Shown: one piece after another, positions 1 through 8,799 of the stretch | Layout: each line of letters starts with the position of its first letter | Numbering within the stretch: the stretch's first letter is position 1 | Origin: Streptomyces sp. NBC_00353 | GTDB lineage: Bacteria > Actinomycetota > Actinomycetes > Streptomycetales > Streptomycetaceae | DNA length: 64,000 nucleotides | Direction: 5' to 3' | Assembly: GCF_036108815.1 (NCBI RefSeq) | Contig: NZ_CP107985.1 | Span: 6,817,501 to 6,881,500 of the forward strand | Notes under the pieces: model-generated | Databases searched by the model: none | The model's input: only the letters and a program-made list of their open reading frames with translations | Told to the model about the DNA's origin: nothing | Translations under genes and position numbers: made by a program

Positions 1-2
1 CA

Positions 3-965
3 TTCGACGGCGACGCGGCCGGTCAGAAGGCCGCCCTGCGGGCCTTCGAGGACGATCAGAAGTTCGCCGCGGAGACGTACATCGCGATCGCCCCGGACAA
101 CATGGACCCGTGCGATCTGCGGCTCGTCAAGGGCGACGAGGCCGTCCGCGACCTGGTCGAACCACGCACGCCGCTCTTCGAGTTCGCGCTCCGCCAGATC
201 GTCGGGCGGTACGACCTGGAGACCCCCGCTGGCCGCGGCGCAGCCCTCGACGAGGCCGCCCCCGTCGTCGCCCGGATCAAGAACAGCTCCTCGCAGCACG
301 AGGTCGCCGTCCAGCTGGCCGGGATGCTCGGCATCCTCGACACCCAGTTCGTCGTCAAGCGCGTCGCCCAGCTGGCCCGCTGGGCCCGCGACCGCGGCGA
401 CCGGGGCCCCGCCCCTGCGCCCACCCGCGGCGGCCCCCAGCACCAGCAGGCCCGGCCCACCGCCGGCCCGTCGGGCCCCGCGCTCCATCTCCGCAGCCCC
501 GCCCACCGCACCGAGCGCGAGCTGCTCAAGCTCGCCCTGCAGCGGCCCGCCCTGGTCGCCCCGGCCTTCGACGCCTACGGGGTCGACGAGTTCACCGCCC
601 CGCCGTACGCGGCGGTGCGGCAGTGCATCGCGGAGGCGGGCGGTGCCGAGCGGGGCCTCGCCGACACCCGCGAGTACCTGGTCGGCGTCCTCGGTGCCGC
701 TCCCAACGACACGGTGCGCAAGCTGGTCACCGAGCTCGCCGTGGAGGTCTTCCACGGCAAGTCCATCGACGAGGCGTACGCGGGTGAGCACCTGGTCAAG
801 GTCCGGCTGCGTGCCGTCGACCGCCGGATCAACGACGTCCAGGGCAGCCTCAGCCGTCTCGGCAGCAATGTGGCTCCCGACCATCTGGCGGCCGCGCAGA
901 ACGAGGTCTGGGTCCTCCAGCAGTACGCCCAGTCCCTGCGGAACAACGGCGCCGACGCGCTCTGA
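3..965 (+). CDS. dnaG: DNA primase DnaG, C-terminal part (5' end outside window)
   Basis: This is the 3' end of the replicative primase, which makes RNA primers at the replication fork with the DnaB helicase. The reading frame is already open at the window edge and enters inside the TOPRIM catalytic domain, visible as FDGDAAGQKAALR. After it come the end of the catalytic core, a Pro/Ala/Arg-rich linker encoded around positions 400-500, and a C-terminal helicase-interacting region that starts near the HRTERELLKLALQRP segment. The stop is TGA at 963-965. The sigma factor gene follows about 225 bp downstream on the same strand, the dnaG-hrdA order I recall from S. coelicolor. The missing N-terminus, with its zinc-binding domain, lies to the left of the window. 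Confidence 0.93.
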   Translation, partial: FDGDAAGQKAALRAFEDDQKFAAETYIAIAPDNMDPCDLRLVKGDEAVRDLVEPRTPLFEFALRQIVGRYDLETPAGRGAALDEAAPVVARIKNSSSQHEVAVQLAGMLGILDTQFVVKRVAQLARWARDRGDRGPAPAPTRGGPQHQQARPTAGPSGPALHLRSPAHRTERELLKLALQRPALVAPAFDAYGVDEFTAPPYAAVRQCIAEAGGAERGLADTREYLVGVLGAAPNDTVRKLVTELAVEVFHGKSIDEAYAGEHLVKVRLRAVDRRINDVQGSLSRLGSNVAPDHLAAAQNEVWVLQQYAQSLRNNGADAL

Positions 966-1190
966 CGCGACCGGGGCCGGTCCGGCGGATCATGGCCGGG
1001 CCCGGCCTCCCCGCGCGTAACCGGCCGGTTACGGACCGGACTCAGAAAGTCCGCGCACGCCCCTCGTGGCGGCGATGTGTCTTCCCCCACACTGGGGGGC
1101 GGTGCCTGAGTCATCGGAGCGCGGTCGGCCCACTGCACGGTGGACCTCCCATCCCCGCGATCCGGCAGCGATCACCTGGAGGTCGCCCCC

Positions 1191-2318
1191 GTGCAGACCC
1201 GGACCGTGACCACAACCGAGCGTGTCTCGGCCGTCCCCGCGCAGAACCGGGCCATGCATCATCCGGAGGCAGCGGTGGACCCACTGACACCCGAACCGCC
1301 CGAACCGTCGGAACCGCCCGAGTCGGTCGTCGCAGCCGACGCCGTCCTGGAGGAGCAGGCGGAGGTGCCCGAACTCCCGGAGTCGCGCGGCCGCACCGAC
1401 ACCGGCGGCCCGTCCTCCGACCTCTTCCGTCAGTACCTGCGGGAGATCGGACGCATCCCGCTGCTCAGCGCCGCCGACGAGGTGGAGCTCGCCCGCCGTG
1501 TCGAGGCCGGCCTCTTCGCCGAGGAGCGGCTCGCGAGAACCCCGGACCCGGACTCCCGACTCGCCGTCGATCTCGACCGGTTGGTGGTCATGGGGCGGAT
1601 GGCGAAGCGCCGCCTGATCGAGGCGAACCTGCGCCTCGTCGTCTCCGTCGCCAAACGCTACGTCGGCCGCGGACTGACCATGCTCGATCTGGTCCAGGAG
1701 GGGAACCTCGGACTGATCAGGGCCGTCGAGAAATTCGACTACGCCCGGGGCTACAAGTTCTCGACGTACGCGACCTGGTGGATCCGGCAGGCCATGTCCC
1801 GCGCCCTCGCCGACCAGGCGCGGACGATAAGGGTCCCGGTCCATGTCGTCGAGCTGATCAACCGCGTCGTACGGGTGCAGCGCCGGATGCTCCAGGAACG
1901 CGGCTACGAGCCGACGCCCGAAGAGGTCGCCGCCCAGCTGGACCTGACGCCGGAACGGGTCGGCGAAGTGCTGCGGCTCGCTCAGGAACCCGTCTCGCTG
2001 CACGCACCGGTCGGCGAGGAGGACGACGTCGCGCTCGGCGACCTGATCGAGGACGGAGACGCGGCGTCCCCCGTGGAGTCCGCCGCGTTCCTGCTGCTGC
2101 GCGAGCACCTCGAAGCGGTGCTCTCCACCCTGGGCGAGCGGGAGCGGAAGGTGGTCCAGCTGCGCTACGGGCTGGACGACGGCCGGCCCCGCACACTCGA
2201 AGAGATAGGCCGGATCTTCGGCGTGACGCGCGAACGCATCCGCCAGATCGAATCCAAGACCCTCAACAAGCTGCGGGACCACGCCTTCGCCGACCAGCTC
2301 CGCGGCTACCTGGACTGA
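1191..2318 (+). CDS. hrdA: RNA polymerase principal-type sigma factor, HrdA-like
   Basis: This is a sigma-70 group 1/2 factor that directs RNA polymerase to promoters. Region 1.2 is at about residues 75-105 (DLFRQYLREIGRIPLL). Region 2 carries the core-binding and -10 recognition helices (RYVGRGLTMLDLVQEGN, YKFSTYATWWIRQA). Region 3 follows, and region 4 ends in the helix-turn-helix RERIRQIESKTLNKLR. An upstream in-frame GTG exists at 1140, but the GTG at 1191 has a GGAGG eight bases ahead and is preferred, giving 375 residues. Placement directly after dnaG and the short acidic N-terminus point to HrdA rather than HrdB, the essential factor, which carries a long N-terminal extension. The symbol rests on synteny from memory; the sigma-70 assignment itself is certain. 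Confidence 0.9.
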   Translation: MQTRTVTTTERVSAVPAQNRAMHHPEAAVDPLTPEPPEPSEPPESVVAADAVLEEQAEVPELPESRGRTDTGGPSSDLFRQYLREIGRIPLLSAADEVELARRVEAGLFAEERLARTPDPDSRLAVDLDRLVVMGRMAKRRLIEANLRLVVSVAKRYVGRGLTMLDLVQEGNLGLIRAVEKFDYARGYKFSTYATWWIRQAMSRALADQARTIRVPVHVVELINRVVRVQRRMLQERGYEPTPEEVAAQLDLTPERVGEVLRLAQEPVSLHAPVGEEDDVALGDLIEDGDAASPVESAAFLLLREHLEAVLSTLGERERKVVQLRYGLDDGRPRTLEEIGRIFGVTRERIRQIESKTLNKLRDHAFADQLRGYLD

Positions 2319-2334
2319 GGTCGTACCGAAGAGA

Positions 2335-4260
2335 TCAGTCGACCTCGGCGACCGCCTGCGCGAACTGCGCCGCGTACAGCCGGGCGTACGCCCCCTGCGC
2401 CTCCAACAGCTCGTCGTGCGTGCCCTGTTCGACGATCGACCCGTCCTCCATCACCAGGATGACGTCCGCATCCCGGATGGTGGAGAGCCGGTGCGCGATC
2501 ACAAAGCTCGTACGGCCGTGCGCGAGACGGGCCATCGCCTTCTGGATCAGCACCTCGGTACGGGTGTCGACGGAGCTCGTGGCCTCGTCGAGCACCAGGA
2601 TCACCGGGTCCGACAGGAACGCCCGCGCGATGGTGATCAGCTGCTTCTCGCCCGCGCTGACCCCGGTGCCCTCGTCGTCGATCACCGTGTCGTAACCGTC
2701 CGGCAGGGTACGGATGAAGCGGTCGGCGTGGGCCGCCCTCGCCGCCTCCTCGATCTCCTCCCGGGTGACCTCGCGCGAAGCGCCGTACGCGATGTTGTCC
2801 GCGATCGACCCGCCGAACAGCCAGGTGTCCTGCAGGACCATGCCGATCCCCGACCGCAGCTCGTCCCGCGACATCTGCGCCACGTCGACGCCGTCGAGTG
2901 CGATCCGGCCGCCCGTCACCTCGTAGAACCGCATCAGCAGGTTGACCAGCGTCGTCTTGCCGGCGCCGGTCGGGCCGACGATCGCGACCGTGTGGCCCGG
3001 CTCGACGTTCAGCGACAGATTCTCGATGAGCGGCTTGTCCGGCTCGTACCGGAACGACACCTTCTCCAGCGAGACGCTGCCGAGCAGCTCTGCCGGGCGC
3101 CCACCGGTCCGGGCGTCGGGGCCCTGCTCCTCGGCGTCCAGCAGCTCGAAGATCCGCTCGGCCGAGGCGACACCCGACTGCACCAGGTTCGCCATCGAGG
3201 CGACCTGCGTCAGCGGCATCGAGAACTGCCGCGAGTACTGGATGAACGCCTGGACGTCACCGATCGACAGTGCACCCGACGCCACCCGCAACCCACCGAC
3301 GACGGCTATCAGCACATAGTTCAGGTTCGACACGAACATCATCAGCGGCTGCATGATCCCGCTGTTGAACTGCGCCCGGAAGCTCGCCTCGTACAGTGCG
3401 TCGTTCTGCTCGGCGAAGTCCCTCGCGGACTCCTCCTGCCGCCCGAAGACCTTCACCAGGGAGTGCCCGGTGTACATCTCCTCGATATGGGCGTTGAGCT
3501 TTCCCGTCACCTTCCACTGCTGCACGAACTGCGGCTGCGACCGCTTGCCGACCTTCGTCGCCACGACCACCGACAGCGGCACCGTCACCAGCGCCACCAG
3601 GGCCAGCAGCGGCGAGATCCAGAACATCATGATCAGCACGCCGACGATGGTGAGCAGGGAGTTGATGAGCTGGCCCATCGTCTGCTGCATCGTCTGAGAG
3701 ATGTTGTCGATGTCGTTCGTCGCCCGGCTGAGCACCTCGCCGCGCTTGGCCCGGTCGAAGTACGACAGCGGCAGCCGCGCCAGCTTCGTCTGGATGTCCT
3801 CGCGCAGCTGGAACACGACCTGGTTGATGATCCGGATCGACAGCCGGGTGGCCACCAGCATCAGCAGACCGGCACCGACATAGACCGCCAGCGCCGTCAG
3901 CAGTACGTCGCCCACTGCACCGAAGTCGATGCCGTGGCCGGGGACGAAGTCGACCCCGGAGAGCAGGTCGGCCAGGCCGCTGTTGGTCTTGCGCAGGCCC
4001 TCGACGGCCTGCTCCTTCGTCGTGCCCTCGGGCAGCCGCCGGCCGATGACCCCGGCGAACACCAGGTCGGTCGCCCTGCCGAGGATCTTCGGTCCCACCA
4101 CCGAGAGGCCGACGCTCAGCACGCAGGCCGCCAGCATCCCGTAGAGCGAGGCCCTCTCCGTCGCGAAGCGCTTCAGCAGCCGCTTCGAGGACCCCTTGAA
4201 GTCCATGGACCGGTCGGTCGGCGCCCCGCCCGCCATCATGCGTCCGCCAGGCCCGGCCAT
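2335..4260 (-). CDS. ABC exporter half-transporter (TMD-NBD), subunit B
   Basis: This is a 641-residue fused membrane and ATPase half-transporter of the type I exporter class (MsbA/LmrCD-like), probably moving a drug or lipid out across the membrane. Residues about 35-360 form the six-helix transmembrane domain. The nucleotide-binding domain has Walker A GPTGAGKTT, a Q-loop in VLQDTWLF, Walker B LVLDEATSSVD with the catalytic Glu, and the H-loop AHRLSTI. The ABC signature is unusual: SAGEKQ replaces LSGGQ. Its ATG overlaps the TAA stop of the upstream exporter gene by one base (TAATG), so translation is probably coupled and the two proteins probably form a heterodimer. It converges on hrdA, whose stop is 16 bp away. 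Confidence 0.92.
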   Translation of the reverse strand: MAGPGGRMMAGGAPTDRSMDFKGSSKRLLKRFATERASLYGMLAACVLSVGLSVVGPKILGRATDLVFAGVIGRRLPEGTTKEQAVEGLRKTNSGLADLLSGVDFVPGHGIDFGAVGDVLLTALAVYVGAGLLMLVATRLSIRIINQVVFQLREDIQTKLARLPLSYFDRAKRGEVLSRATNDIDNISQTMQQTMGQLINSLLTIVGVLIMMFWISPLLALVALVTVPLSVVVATKVGKRSQPQFVQQWKVTGKLNAHIEEMYTGHSLVKVFGRQEESARDFAEQNDALYEASFRAQFNSGIMQPLMMFVSNLNYVLIAVVGGLRVASGALSIGDVQAFIQYSRQFSMPLTQVASMANLVQSGVASAERIFELLDAEEQGPDARTGGRPAELLGSVSLEKVSFRYEPDKPLIENLSLNVEPGHTVAIVGPTGAGKTTLVNLLMRFYEVTGGRIALDGVDVAQMSRDELRSGIGMVLQDTWLFGGSIADNIAYGASREVTREEIEEAARAAHADRFIRTLPDGYDTVIDDEGTGVSAGEKQLITIARAFLSDPVILVLDEATSSVDTRTEVLIQKAMARLAHGRTSFVIAHRLSTIRDADVILVMEDGSIVEQGTHDELLEAQGAYARLYAAQFAQAVAEVD

Positions 4261-5993
4261 TACGCGGCCTCCGCTTCCGTCAGCTGGGAGAGCACGATCT
4301 CCCGGTAGGTTTCATTGCCGTCCATCAGCTCGTGATGGGTACCGGAGCCGACGACCCGGCCCTCGTCGAGCACCAGGATCCGGTCCGCGTCACGGATGGT
4401 GGACACGCGCTGAGCCACGATCACCACGGTCGACTCGGCGGTCTCCTGCGACAGCGCCCGGCGCAGCGCGGCATCCGTCGCATAGTCGAGCGCGGAGAAC
4501 GAGTCGTCGAAGAGATAGATCTCCGGTCGCTGCACCAGCGTCCTCGCGATCGCGAGTCGCTGCCGCTGCCCGCCGGAGACATTGGTGCCGCCCTGCGCGA
4601 TCGGCGCGTGCAGCCCGTGCTCCAGCTCCTCGACGAACTCCTTGGCCTGCGCGACCTCCAGCGCGTGCCACAACTCCTCGTCGGTCGCGTCCGGGTTTCC
4701 GTACCGCAGATTCGTCGCCACCGTCCCGGAGAACAGATACGGCTTCTGCGGAACCAGACTCACCGTCTTCGCCAGCAGCGTAGGCTCCAGCGTCCGTACG
4801 TCCGTGCCGTCGACCAGTACGTGACCGTCCGTCACATCGAACAGCCGCGGTACGAGACCGAGCAGCGTCGACTTCCCGCTGCCCGTCGACCCGATGATCG
4901 CGGTCGTCTCACCGGGCCGCGCCACCAGATCCACTGACCGCAACACCGGCTCCTCGGCGCCCGGGTAGCGGAAGTCCGCGGCCCGCACCTCCAGATGACC
5001 GTGGGCGCGCAGCTCCCGCACCGGCTCGACCGGCGGCACCACGCTCGAATCGGTCTCCAGCACTTCCTGGATGCGCTCGGCACACACCTCGGCGCGCGGC
5101 ACCATCATGAACATGAAGGTGGCCATCATCACGGACATGACGATCTGCATCAGGTAGGAGAGGAACGCGGTCAGCGCGCCGATCTCCATACCGCCGCTGT
5201 CGATCCGGTGCGCACCGAACCAGACCACGGCGATCGACGACACGTTCACGACCGTCATCACGGTCGGGAACATCAGCGCCATCAGACGCCCGGTGGAGAG
5301 CGCCACATCGGTCAACTCGGTGTTGGCGCCCCGGAACCGCTTCTCCTCGTACCCGTCGCGGACGAATGCGCGGATGACCCGGTTGCCGGTGATCTGCTCG
5401 CGCAGCACCCGGTTCACCGTGTCGAGCCGCTCCTGCATCGTGCGGAACAGCGGCCGCATCCGCCGCACGATGAGACTCACCGCGATGCCGAGCACCGGCA
5501 CCACCGCGAGCAGCACCGCCGACAGCGGAACGTCCTGGCCGAGCGCCATGATGATGCCGCCGACACACATGATCGGCGCCGAGACCATCATGGTGAACGT
5601 CATCAGGACCAGCATCTGGACCTGCTGGACGTCATTGGTCGTACGGGTGATCAGCGAGGGTGCCCCGAAGCGCCCGACCTCACGTGCCGAGAACGACTGA
5701 ACCCGGTCGAAGACCGACGCCCGGACATCCCGGCCCAGTGCGGCCGCAGTTCGCGCACCGTAGAAGACCGCCCCCGTGTTGCAGACGACCTGGGCGACGG
5801 AGACGGCGATCATGATGCCGCCGTACGTCAGGATGTAGCCGGTGTCCCCCTCGACGACACCGTTGTCAATGATGTCGGCGTTGAGAGAGGGGAGATAGAG
5901 AGTGGCGCAGGTCTGCAGCAGCTGGAGAGCCACCAACAGCATGATCGGTTTCTTGTACGGGCCGAGACAGGCCCGCAGGAGTTTTATGAGCAC
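4260..5993 (-). CDS. ABC exporter half-transporter (TMD-NBD), subunit A
   Basis: This is the partner half-transporter, 577 residues when read from the GTG at 5993 (VLIKLLRACLGPYKKP). An open frame continues upstream to 6149, but that extension is basic, Pro-rich and unlike the family. The transmembrane domain spans about residues 15-310. In the ATPase domain, Walker A is GSTGSGKST and the signature is the canonical NVSGGQRQR, but Walker B reads YLFDDSFSALD, with Asp where the catalytic Glu is expected. This is the mirror image of the degenerate signature in the downstream subunit, as in asymmetric heterodimeric exporters with one hydrolytic site. The start codon lacks a strong ribosome binding site, so the exact start is uncertain. 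Confidence 0.9.
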   Translation of the reverse strand: MLIKLLRACLGPYKKPIMLLVALQLLQTCATLYLPSLNADIIDNGVVEGDTGYILTYGGIMIAVSVAQVVCNTGAVFYGARTAAALGRDVRASVFDRVQSFSAREVGRFGAPSLITRTTNDVQQVQMLVLMTFTMMVSAPIMCVGGIIMALGQDVPLSAVLLAVVPVLGIAVSLIVRRMRPLFRTMQERLDTVNRVLREQITGNRVIRAFVRDGYEEKRFRGANTELTDVALSTGRLMALMFPTVMTVVNVSSIAVVWFGAHRIDSGGMEIGALTAFLSYLMQIVMSVMMATFMFMMVPRAEVCAERIQEVLETDSSVVPPVEPVRELRAHGHLEVRAADFRYPGAEEPVLRSVDLVARPGETTAIIGSTGSGKSTLLGLVPRLFDVTDGHVLVDGTDVRTLEPTLLAKTVSLVPQKPYLFSGTVATNLRYGNPDATDEELWHALEVAQAKEFVEELEHGLHAPIAQGGTNVSGGQRQRLAIARTLVQRPEIYLFDDSFSALDYATDAALRRALSQETAESTVVIVAQRVSTIRDADRILVLDEGRVVGSGTHHELMDGNETYREIVLSQLTEAEAA

Positions 5994-6163
5994 GCGTGTC
6001 TCTCGGAGTCGGCAGGAGGTCGGGAGTCGACTCATTTTCCGGCAAGGCCCGGCGTGACCGCGAACGTTTTTCCTCAAGCCCAGGTCAAAAACATGACCCG
6101 GTCCACCTGTCGGAGACCGAACCTCCGGCCGGGGGACCGGCCTTGTCACCCAGAGCGGTCGGA

Positions 6164-7609
6164 TCAGAGCGCGGAGTCGAACGCCCCGGGATGGATCTGG
6201 TCCCGCGTCGCCCGGTACTGCTGCCGCACCGCTTGACCGACCGGCAGCTCCTCGCCCGGCTCCAGCACCTGCGCCGCCGCGCCCTGCCAGGCCGGGGGGG
6301 TGCGCGGATCGAGCGTCCCCCGCGAGACCCCCAGCGCCCAGGCCGCCTGCCGGGCCGCACCAAGCGCCGCGTACTCGGCCGGCTGCGGTACGACGACCTG
6401 TGTACCGAACAGCGCAGGCGCAAGCCCCTGCACGGCACTCAGCTCGGCCGCCGCACCCAGCAGGAACACCCGCCGCACCTCGACCCCGCGGTCACGCAGC
6501 ACATCGAGCGCGTCGGCCAGCGAGCACAGCATGCCCTCGAACGCGGCCCGGGCCAGATGCTCCGGCTTCATCGACTCCCGCCGCAGCCCGCTCAGCGTGC
6601 CCGCGGTGTGCGGCAGATGCGGGGTGCGCTCGCCCTCCAGATACGGCAGCAGTACGAGCCCGGAAGCGCCCGGCGTCGACTTCAGCGCCAGCGCGGACAG
6701 CTCCTCCAGACTCTCCAGACCCAGCATCTCGGCGGTGCCGCGCAGCGCACGCACCGCATTGAGCGTGTACACGACCGGCAGATGCATCCCGGTGGCATCC
6801 GCGAACGACGTGATCATCCCGGACGGATCGGCCAGCGCCTCGTGGTGCACCGCCATCACCGAACCTGAGGCCCCCAGCGACACCACCGCGTCGCCGGGCC
6901 CGACCCCGAGCCCGAACGCCGCCGCCATCGTCTCGCCGGTCCCGGCCGAGATCAGCAGGCCCTCCGGCGTCGTCCCGGCCGCATCGGCGGGGCCGAGCAC
7001 CTCCGGCAGCGCGGCCTGGTGCCCGAGCGCGAGCTCCACCAGATCGGGCCGGTACGCCTCGCTCCCCGCCGACCAGTACCCCGTCCCCGACGCGGCACCC
7101 CGGTCGGTGGTCCGCCGGTTCGGCCGGCCCAGCAACTGCCAGACCAGCCAGTCGTGCGGCTGCAGCACCGAAGCGACCCGCTGCGCCGCCTCCGGCTCGG
7201 TCCGCGCCAGCCAACGCAGTTTCGACACCGGTTGCGCGGCCTGCGGCACGGCCCCGACCGCCTGGGCCCAGGCCTGCCGCCCGCCGAGCCCGTCGATCAG
7301 ATCGGCCGCGGCGACCTGCGCCCGCTTGTCGTTGCCGAGCAGCGCCGGGCGTACGAGGTTGCCCTGCCGGTCCAGCGGCACCAGACCGTGCTGTTGCGCG
7401 GACACGCCGATGGCCTGGACGCCTTCGAGCAACCCGCCGGTGGCCGCCTCACCGAGTGAGAGCAGCCACACCTGCGGATCGACCTCGGTGACCTTCGCCT
7501 CGACGGGATGTGCGGCGTACCCCTGCCGGAGTACGGCACCCGTGTCCGCATCGCAGACGACGATGTGTGTGAAGGCCGAAGAACTGTCCAAGCCGGCGAC
7601 TATGCCCAT
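6164..7609 (-). CDS. xylB: xylulokinase (FGGY carbohydrate kinase)
   Basis: A 481-residue FGGY-family sugar kinase, most like xylulokinase, which phosphorylates D-xylulose to D-xylulose 5-phosphate in the cytoplasm. The N-terminal ASKHA fold begins with GLDSSSAFTHIVVCD in place of the usual GLDxGT loop. The substrate-binding stretch AQQHGLVPLDRQGNLV and the GNDKR segment replace the more common WNDGR. The second ASKHA half contains SLGASGSVMAV and GEGERTPHLPH-like sugar kinase motifs (LEGERTPHLP), ending with LLGAAAELSAVQGLAPALFG. It is monocistronic, about 170 bp from the ABC pair. No xylose isomerase or transporter is adjacent, so substrate identity rests on family resemblance alone. Confidence 0.85.
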   Translation of the reverse strand: MGIVAGLDSSSAFTHIVVCDADTGAVLRQGYAAHPVEAKVTEVDPQVWLLSLGEAATGGLLEGVQAIGVSAQQHGLVPLDRQGNLVRPALLGNDKRAQVAAADLIDGLGGRQAWAQAVGAVPQAAQPVSKLRWLARTEPEAAQRVASVLQPHDWLVWQLLGRPNRRTTDRGAASGTGYWSAGSEAYRPDLVELALGHQAALPEVLGPADAAGTTPEGLLISAGTGETMAAAFGLGVGPGDAVVSLGASGSVMAVHHEALADPSGMITSFADATGMHLPVVYTLNAVRALRGTAEMLGLESLEELSALALKSTPGASGLVLLPYLEGERTPHLPHTAGTLSGLRRESMKPEHLARAAFEGMLCSLADALDVLRDRGVEVRRVFLLGAAAELSAVQGLAPALFGTQVVVPQPAEYAALGAARQAAWALGVSRGTLDPRTPPAWQGAAAQVLEPGEELPVGQAVRQQYRATRDQIHPGAFDSAL

Positions 7610-7669
7610 GATGAAGATTCTGCCGCACCGCCGGAGCTTTCCCGTACGGAAGGCGGGTGGCCACCCCTG

Positions 7670-7975
7670 TTACGTATTGCTGGTGCCCCAGTCGTCCTCG
7701 ACACCCTGGCCCTGGCTCCGCTCCCGCACCGACCGCACCCGCTCGACCACCGAGGCGGGCACCTTGTCACCGACCTTGACGCTCACCGCGTGGTACGCCT
7801 TGCCGGCGAACTCGCGGCTGCTCTGTGCCGCGGACTCGGCGGTATTGCGCACGGCCGGGTTCTGGGCGATCTGACGTGCGGACTTCTTCAGCTGCTCGTA
7901 GCGCTCGCGTCCGGCCCGAGTGCCGATGACGTAACCGAGGGCCAGGCCGGCGATGAACGTGAGCCGGTACCGCAT
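7670..7975 (-). CDS. YtxH-like small membrane-associated protein
   Basis: A protein of about 101 residues starting MRYRLTFIAGLALGYVIGTRAGRE. It has one N-terminal glycine-zipper-like transmembrane segment followed by a Lys/Arg/Gln/Ser-rich amphipathic tail (RYEQLKKSARQIAQ). This architecture matches the YtxH family of actinobacterial and Firmicute small membrane proteins, whose function is unclear. The ATG at 7975 is preferred over a GTG three codons upstream because AGAAGG lies nine bases before the ATG, whereas it abuts the GTG. It faces away from the tRNA genes to its right. Confidence 0.8.
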   Translation of the reverse strand: MRYRLTFIAGLALGYVIGTRAGRERYEQLKKSARQIAQNPAVRNTAESAAQSSREFAGKAYHAVSVKVGDKVPASVVERVRSVRERSQGQGVEDDWGTSNT

Positions 7976-8105
7976 GGCTGCCACCCTTCTCCTGCTCCGT
8001 GCTTGCTGCGTATGTGCTCGGTGCGACGTGTGCTGCCCGCCTACCCGCCGGGGCCCGAGATCACCCGGGGCGATACCGATTGGCGGAGCACCCCCCTGCT
8101 TGCGC

Positions 8106-8111
8106 TAATGT
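8106..8111 (+). promoter_or_regulatory. candidate -10 element of the tRNA-Asn operon
   Basis: TAATGT stands out in the GC-rich spacer about 70 bases before the first tRNA-Asn. TTGGCG at 8080-8085 could be the -35 box, but the spacing of 20 is long, so the pairing is tentative. Confidence 0.35.
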
Positions 8112-8179
8112 ATGTGTCGCAGCGAACGCGCGCCGCCCGGCAGCAGCCAGGCAGGTAGGGTTCGGTGCAAACGCAGCAA

Positions 8180-8252
8180 TCCCCTGTAGCTCAATTGGCA
8201 GAGCAGCCGGCTGTTAACCGGCAGGTTACTGGTTCGAGTCCAGTCGGGGGAG
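8180..8252 (+). tRNA. tRNA-Asn (GTT), first copy
   Basis: A full 73-base cloverleaf. The acceptor arms TCCCCTG and CGGGGGA pair over seven bases. The D arm is GCTC...GAGC. The anticodon stem GCCGG/CCGGC encloses the loop CTGTTAA with anticodon GTT (Asn). The T arm is ACTGG TTCGAGT CCAGT. CCA is not encoded, since the sequence after the discriminator G is CGCG. It lies five bases before a second, nearly identical copy. Confidence 0.97.
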
Positions 8253-8257
8253 CGCGA

Positions 8258-8330
8258 TCCCCTGTAGCTCAATTGGCAGAGCATTCGGCTGTTAACCGGA
8301 GGGTTACTGGTTCGAGTCCAGTCGGGGGAG
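8258..8330 (+). tRNA. tRNA-Asn (GTT), second copy
   Basis: A tandem duplicate of the preceding tRNA gene with the same acceptor, D and T arms. It differs in the anticodon stem (TTCGG/CCGGA, containing one T-G pair) and the variable region. The anticodon is again GTT. CCA is not encoded. The two genes are probably cotranscribed and end at the hairpin that begins 12 bases downstream. Confidence 0.97.
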
Positions 8331-8341
8331 CGGAACGGAAG

Positions 8342-8363
8342 AGGACCCTTCGGGGTCCTTTTT
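8342..8363 (+). terminator. intrinsic terminator of the tRNA-Asn pair
   Basis: A seven-base stem AGGACCC/GGGTCCT with a TTCG tetraloop, followed immediately by a run of T. This is a canonical Rho-independent terminator, and unusually T-rich for this GC-rich genome. Confidence 0.9.
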
Positions 8364-8523
8364 CGCGTGCCGGGCCGGAGGCTGATCCGACGGCCGGTGC
8401 CGGACTCTTTCGTGTCCGCTTCGCGCCGTCCGGAACCGGGCAGCCGGCAGCGCAGTCCTCAAGGTCAGGCGAAGCCGACCATCCGGAGCGAGAGATCGTA
8501 TGACCGGCTATGCTGCGGCAGAC

Positions 8524-8545
8524 GGCGCGCACACATGTGCGCGCC
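8524..8545. repeat. 10-bp inverted repeat just upstream of the CAT tRNA
   Basis: GGCGCGCACA and TGTGCGCGCC are exact reverse complements separated by CA, ending 10 bases before the tRNA gene. It could be part of the tRNA leader, a processing signal or an operator. A -10-like TATGCT lies just upstream at 8509-8514, without a clear -35 box. Confidence 0.6.
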
Positions 8546-8555
8546 ACGCCGAAAA

Positions 8556-8632
8556 GGGGCGGTAGCTCAGCCGGTTAGAGCAGCGGACTCATAATCCGTC
8601 GGCCGTGGGTTCGAGTCCCACCCGCCCCACCA
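8556..8632 (+). tRNA. tRNA with anticodon CAT (elongator Met or Ile2)
   Basis: A 77-base gene including an encoded CCA. The acceptor stem GGGGCGG/CCGCCCC is perfect, the anticodon stem CGGAC.../...TCCG holds the loop CTCATAA with anticodon CAT, and the T arm is GTGGG TTCGAGT CCCAC. The C1-A72 mismatch of initiator tRNA is absent, so it is not tRNA-fMet. Whether C34 is left as Met or modified to lysidine (Ile2, reading AUA) cannot be told from the anticodon alone. Confidence 0.93.
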
Positions 8633-8767
8633 CGACGGCCGCAGCGCAGGAACGTTCCAGCCTCCTGGAAACAAGGATGCACGCGCGGCGGCGTCGAACG
8701 TGCAAGACACGCTGAAGGCCGTTCGCAGGCCCACTGTCGGCTCAGAGGCCGACGCTCACGAGGTGAC

Positions 8768-8799
8768 GGAGCCCCGACCGCGCATGCGGCCGGGGCTCC
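8768..8799 (+). terminator. hairpin terminator after the CAT tRNA
   Basis: A nine-base stem GGAGCCCCG/CGGGGCTCC whose loop can itself pair (CCGC...GCGG). There is no T-run, as is common for Streptomyces terminators. Confidence 0.7.

Noticed and set aside
2416..4308. Long open frame on the plus strand opposite the first ABC gene (630 codons)
   Set aside because: It is Arg/His/Asp-rich with no recognisable domains and mirrors the codon bias of the real minus-strand gene, as GC-rich DNA commonly does.
8556..8632. Calling the CAT tRNA an initiator tRNA
   Set aside because: The first acceptor pair is a normal G-C, whereas initiators carry a mismatch at 1-72.
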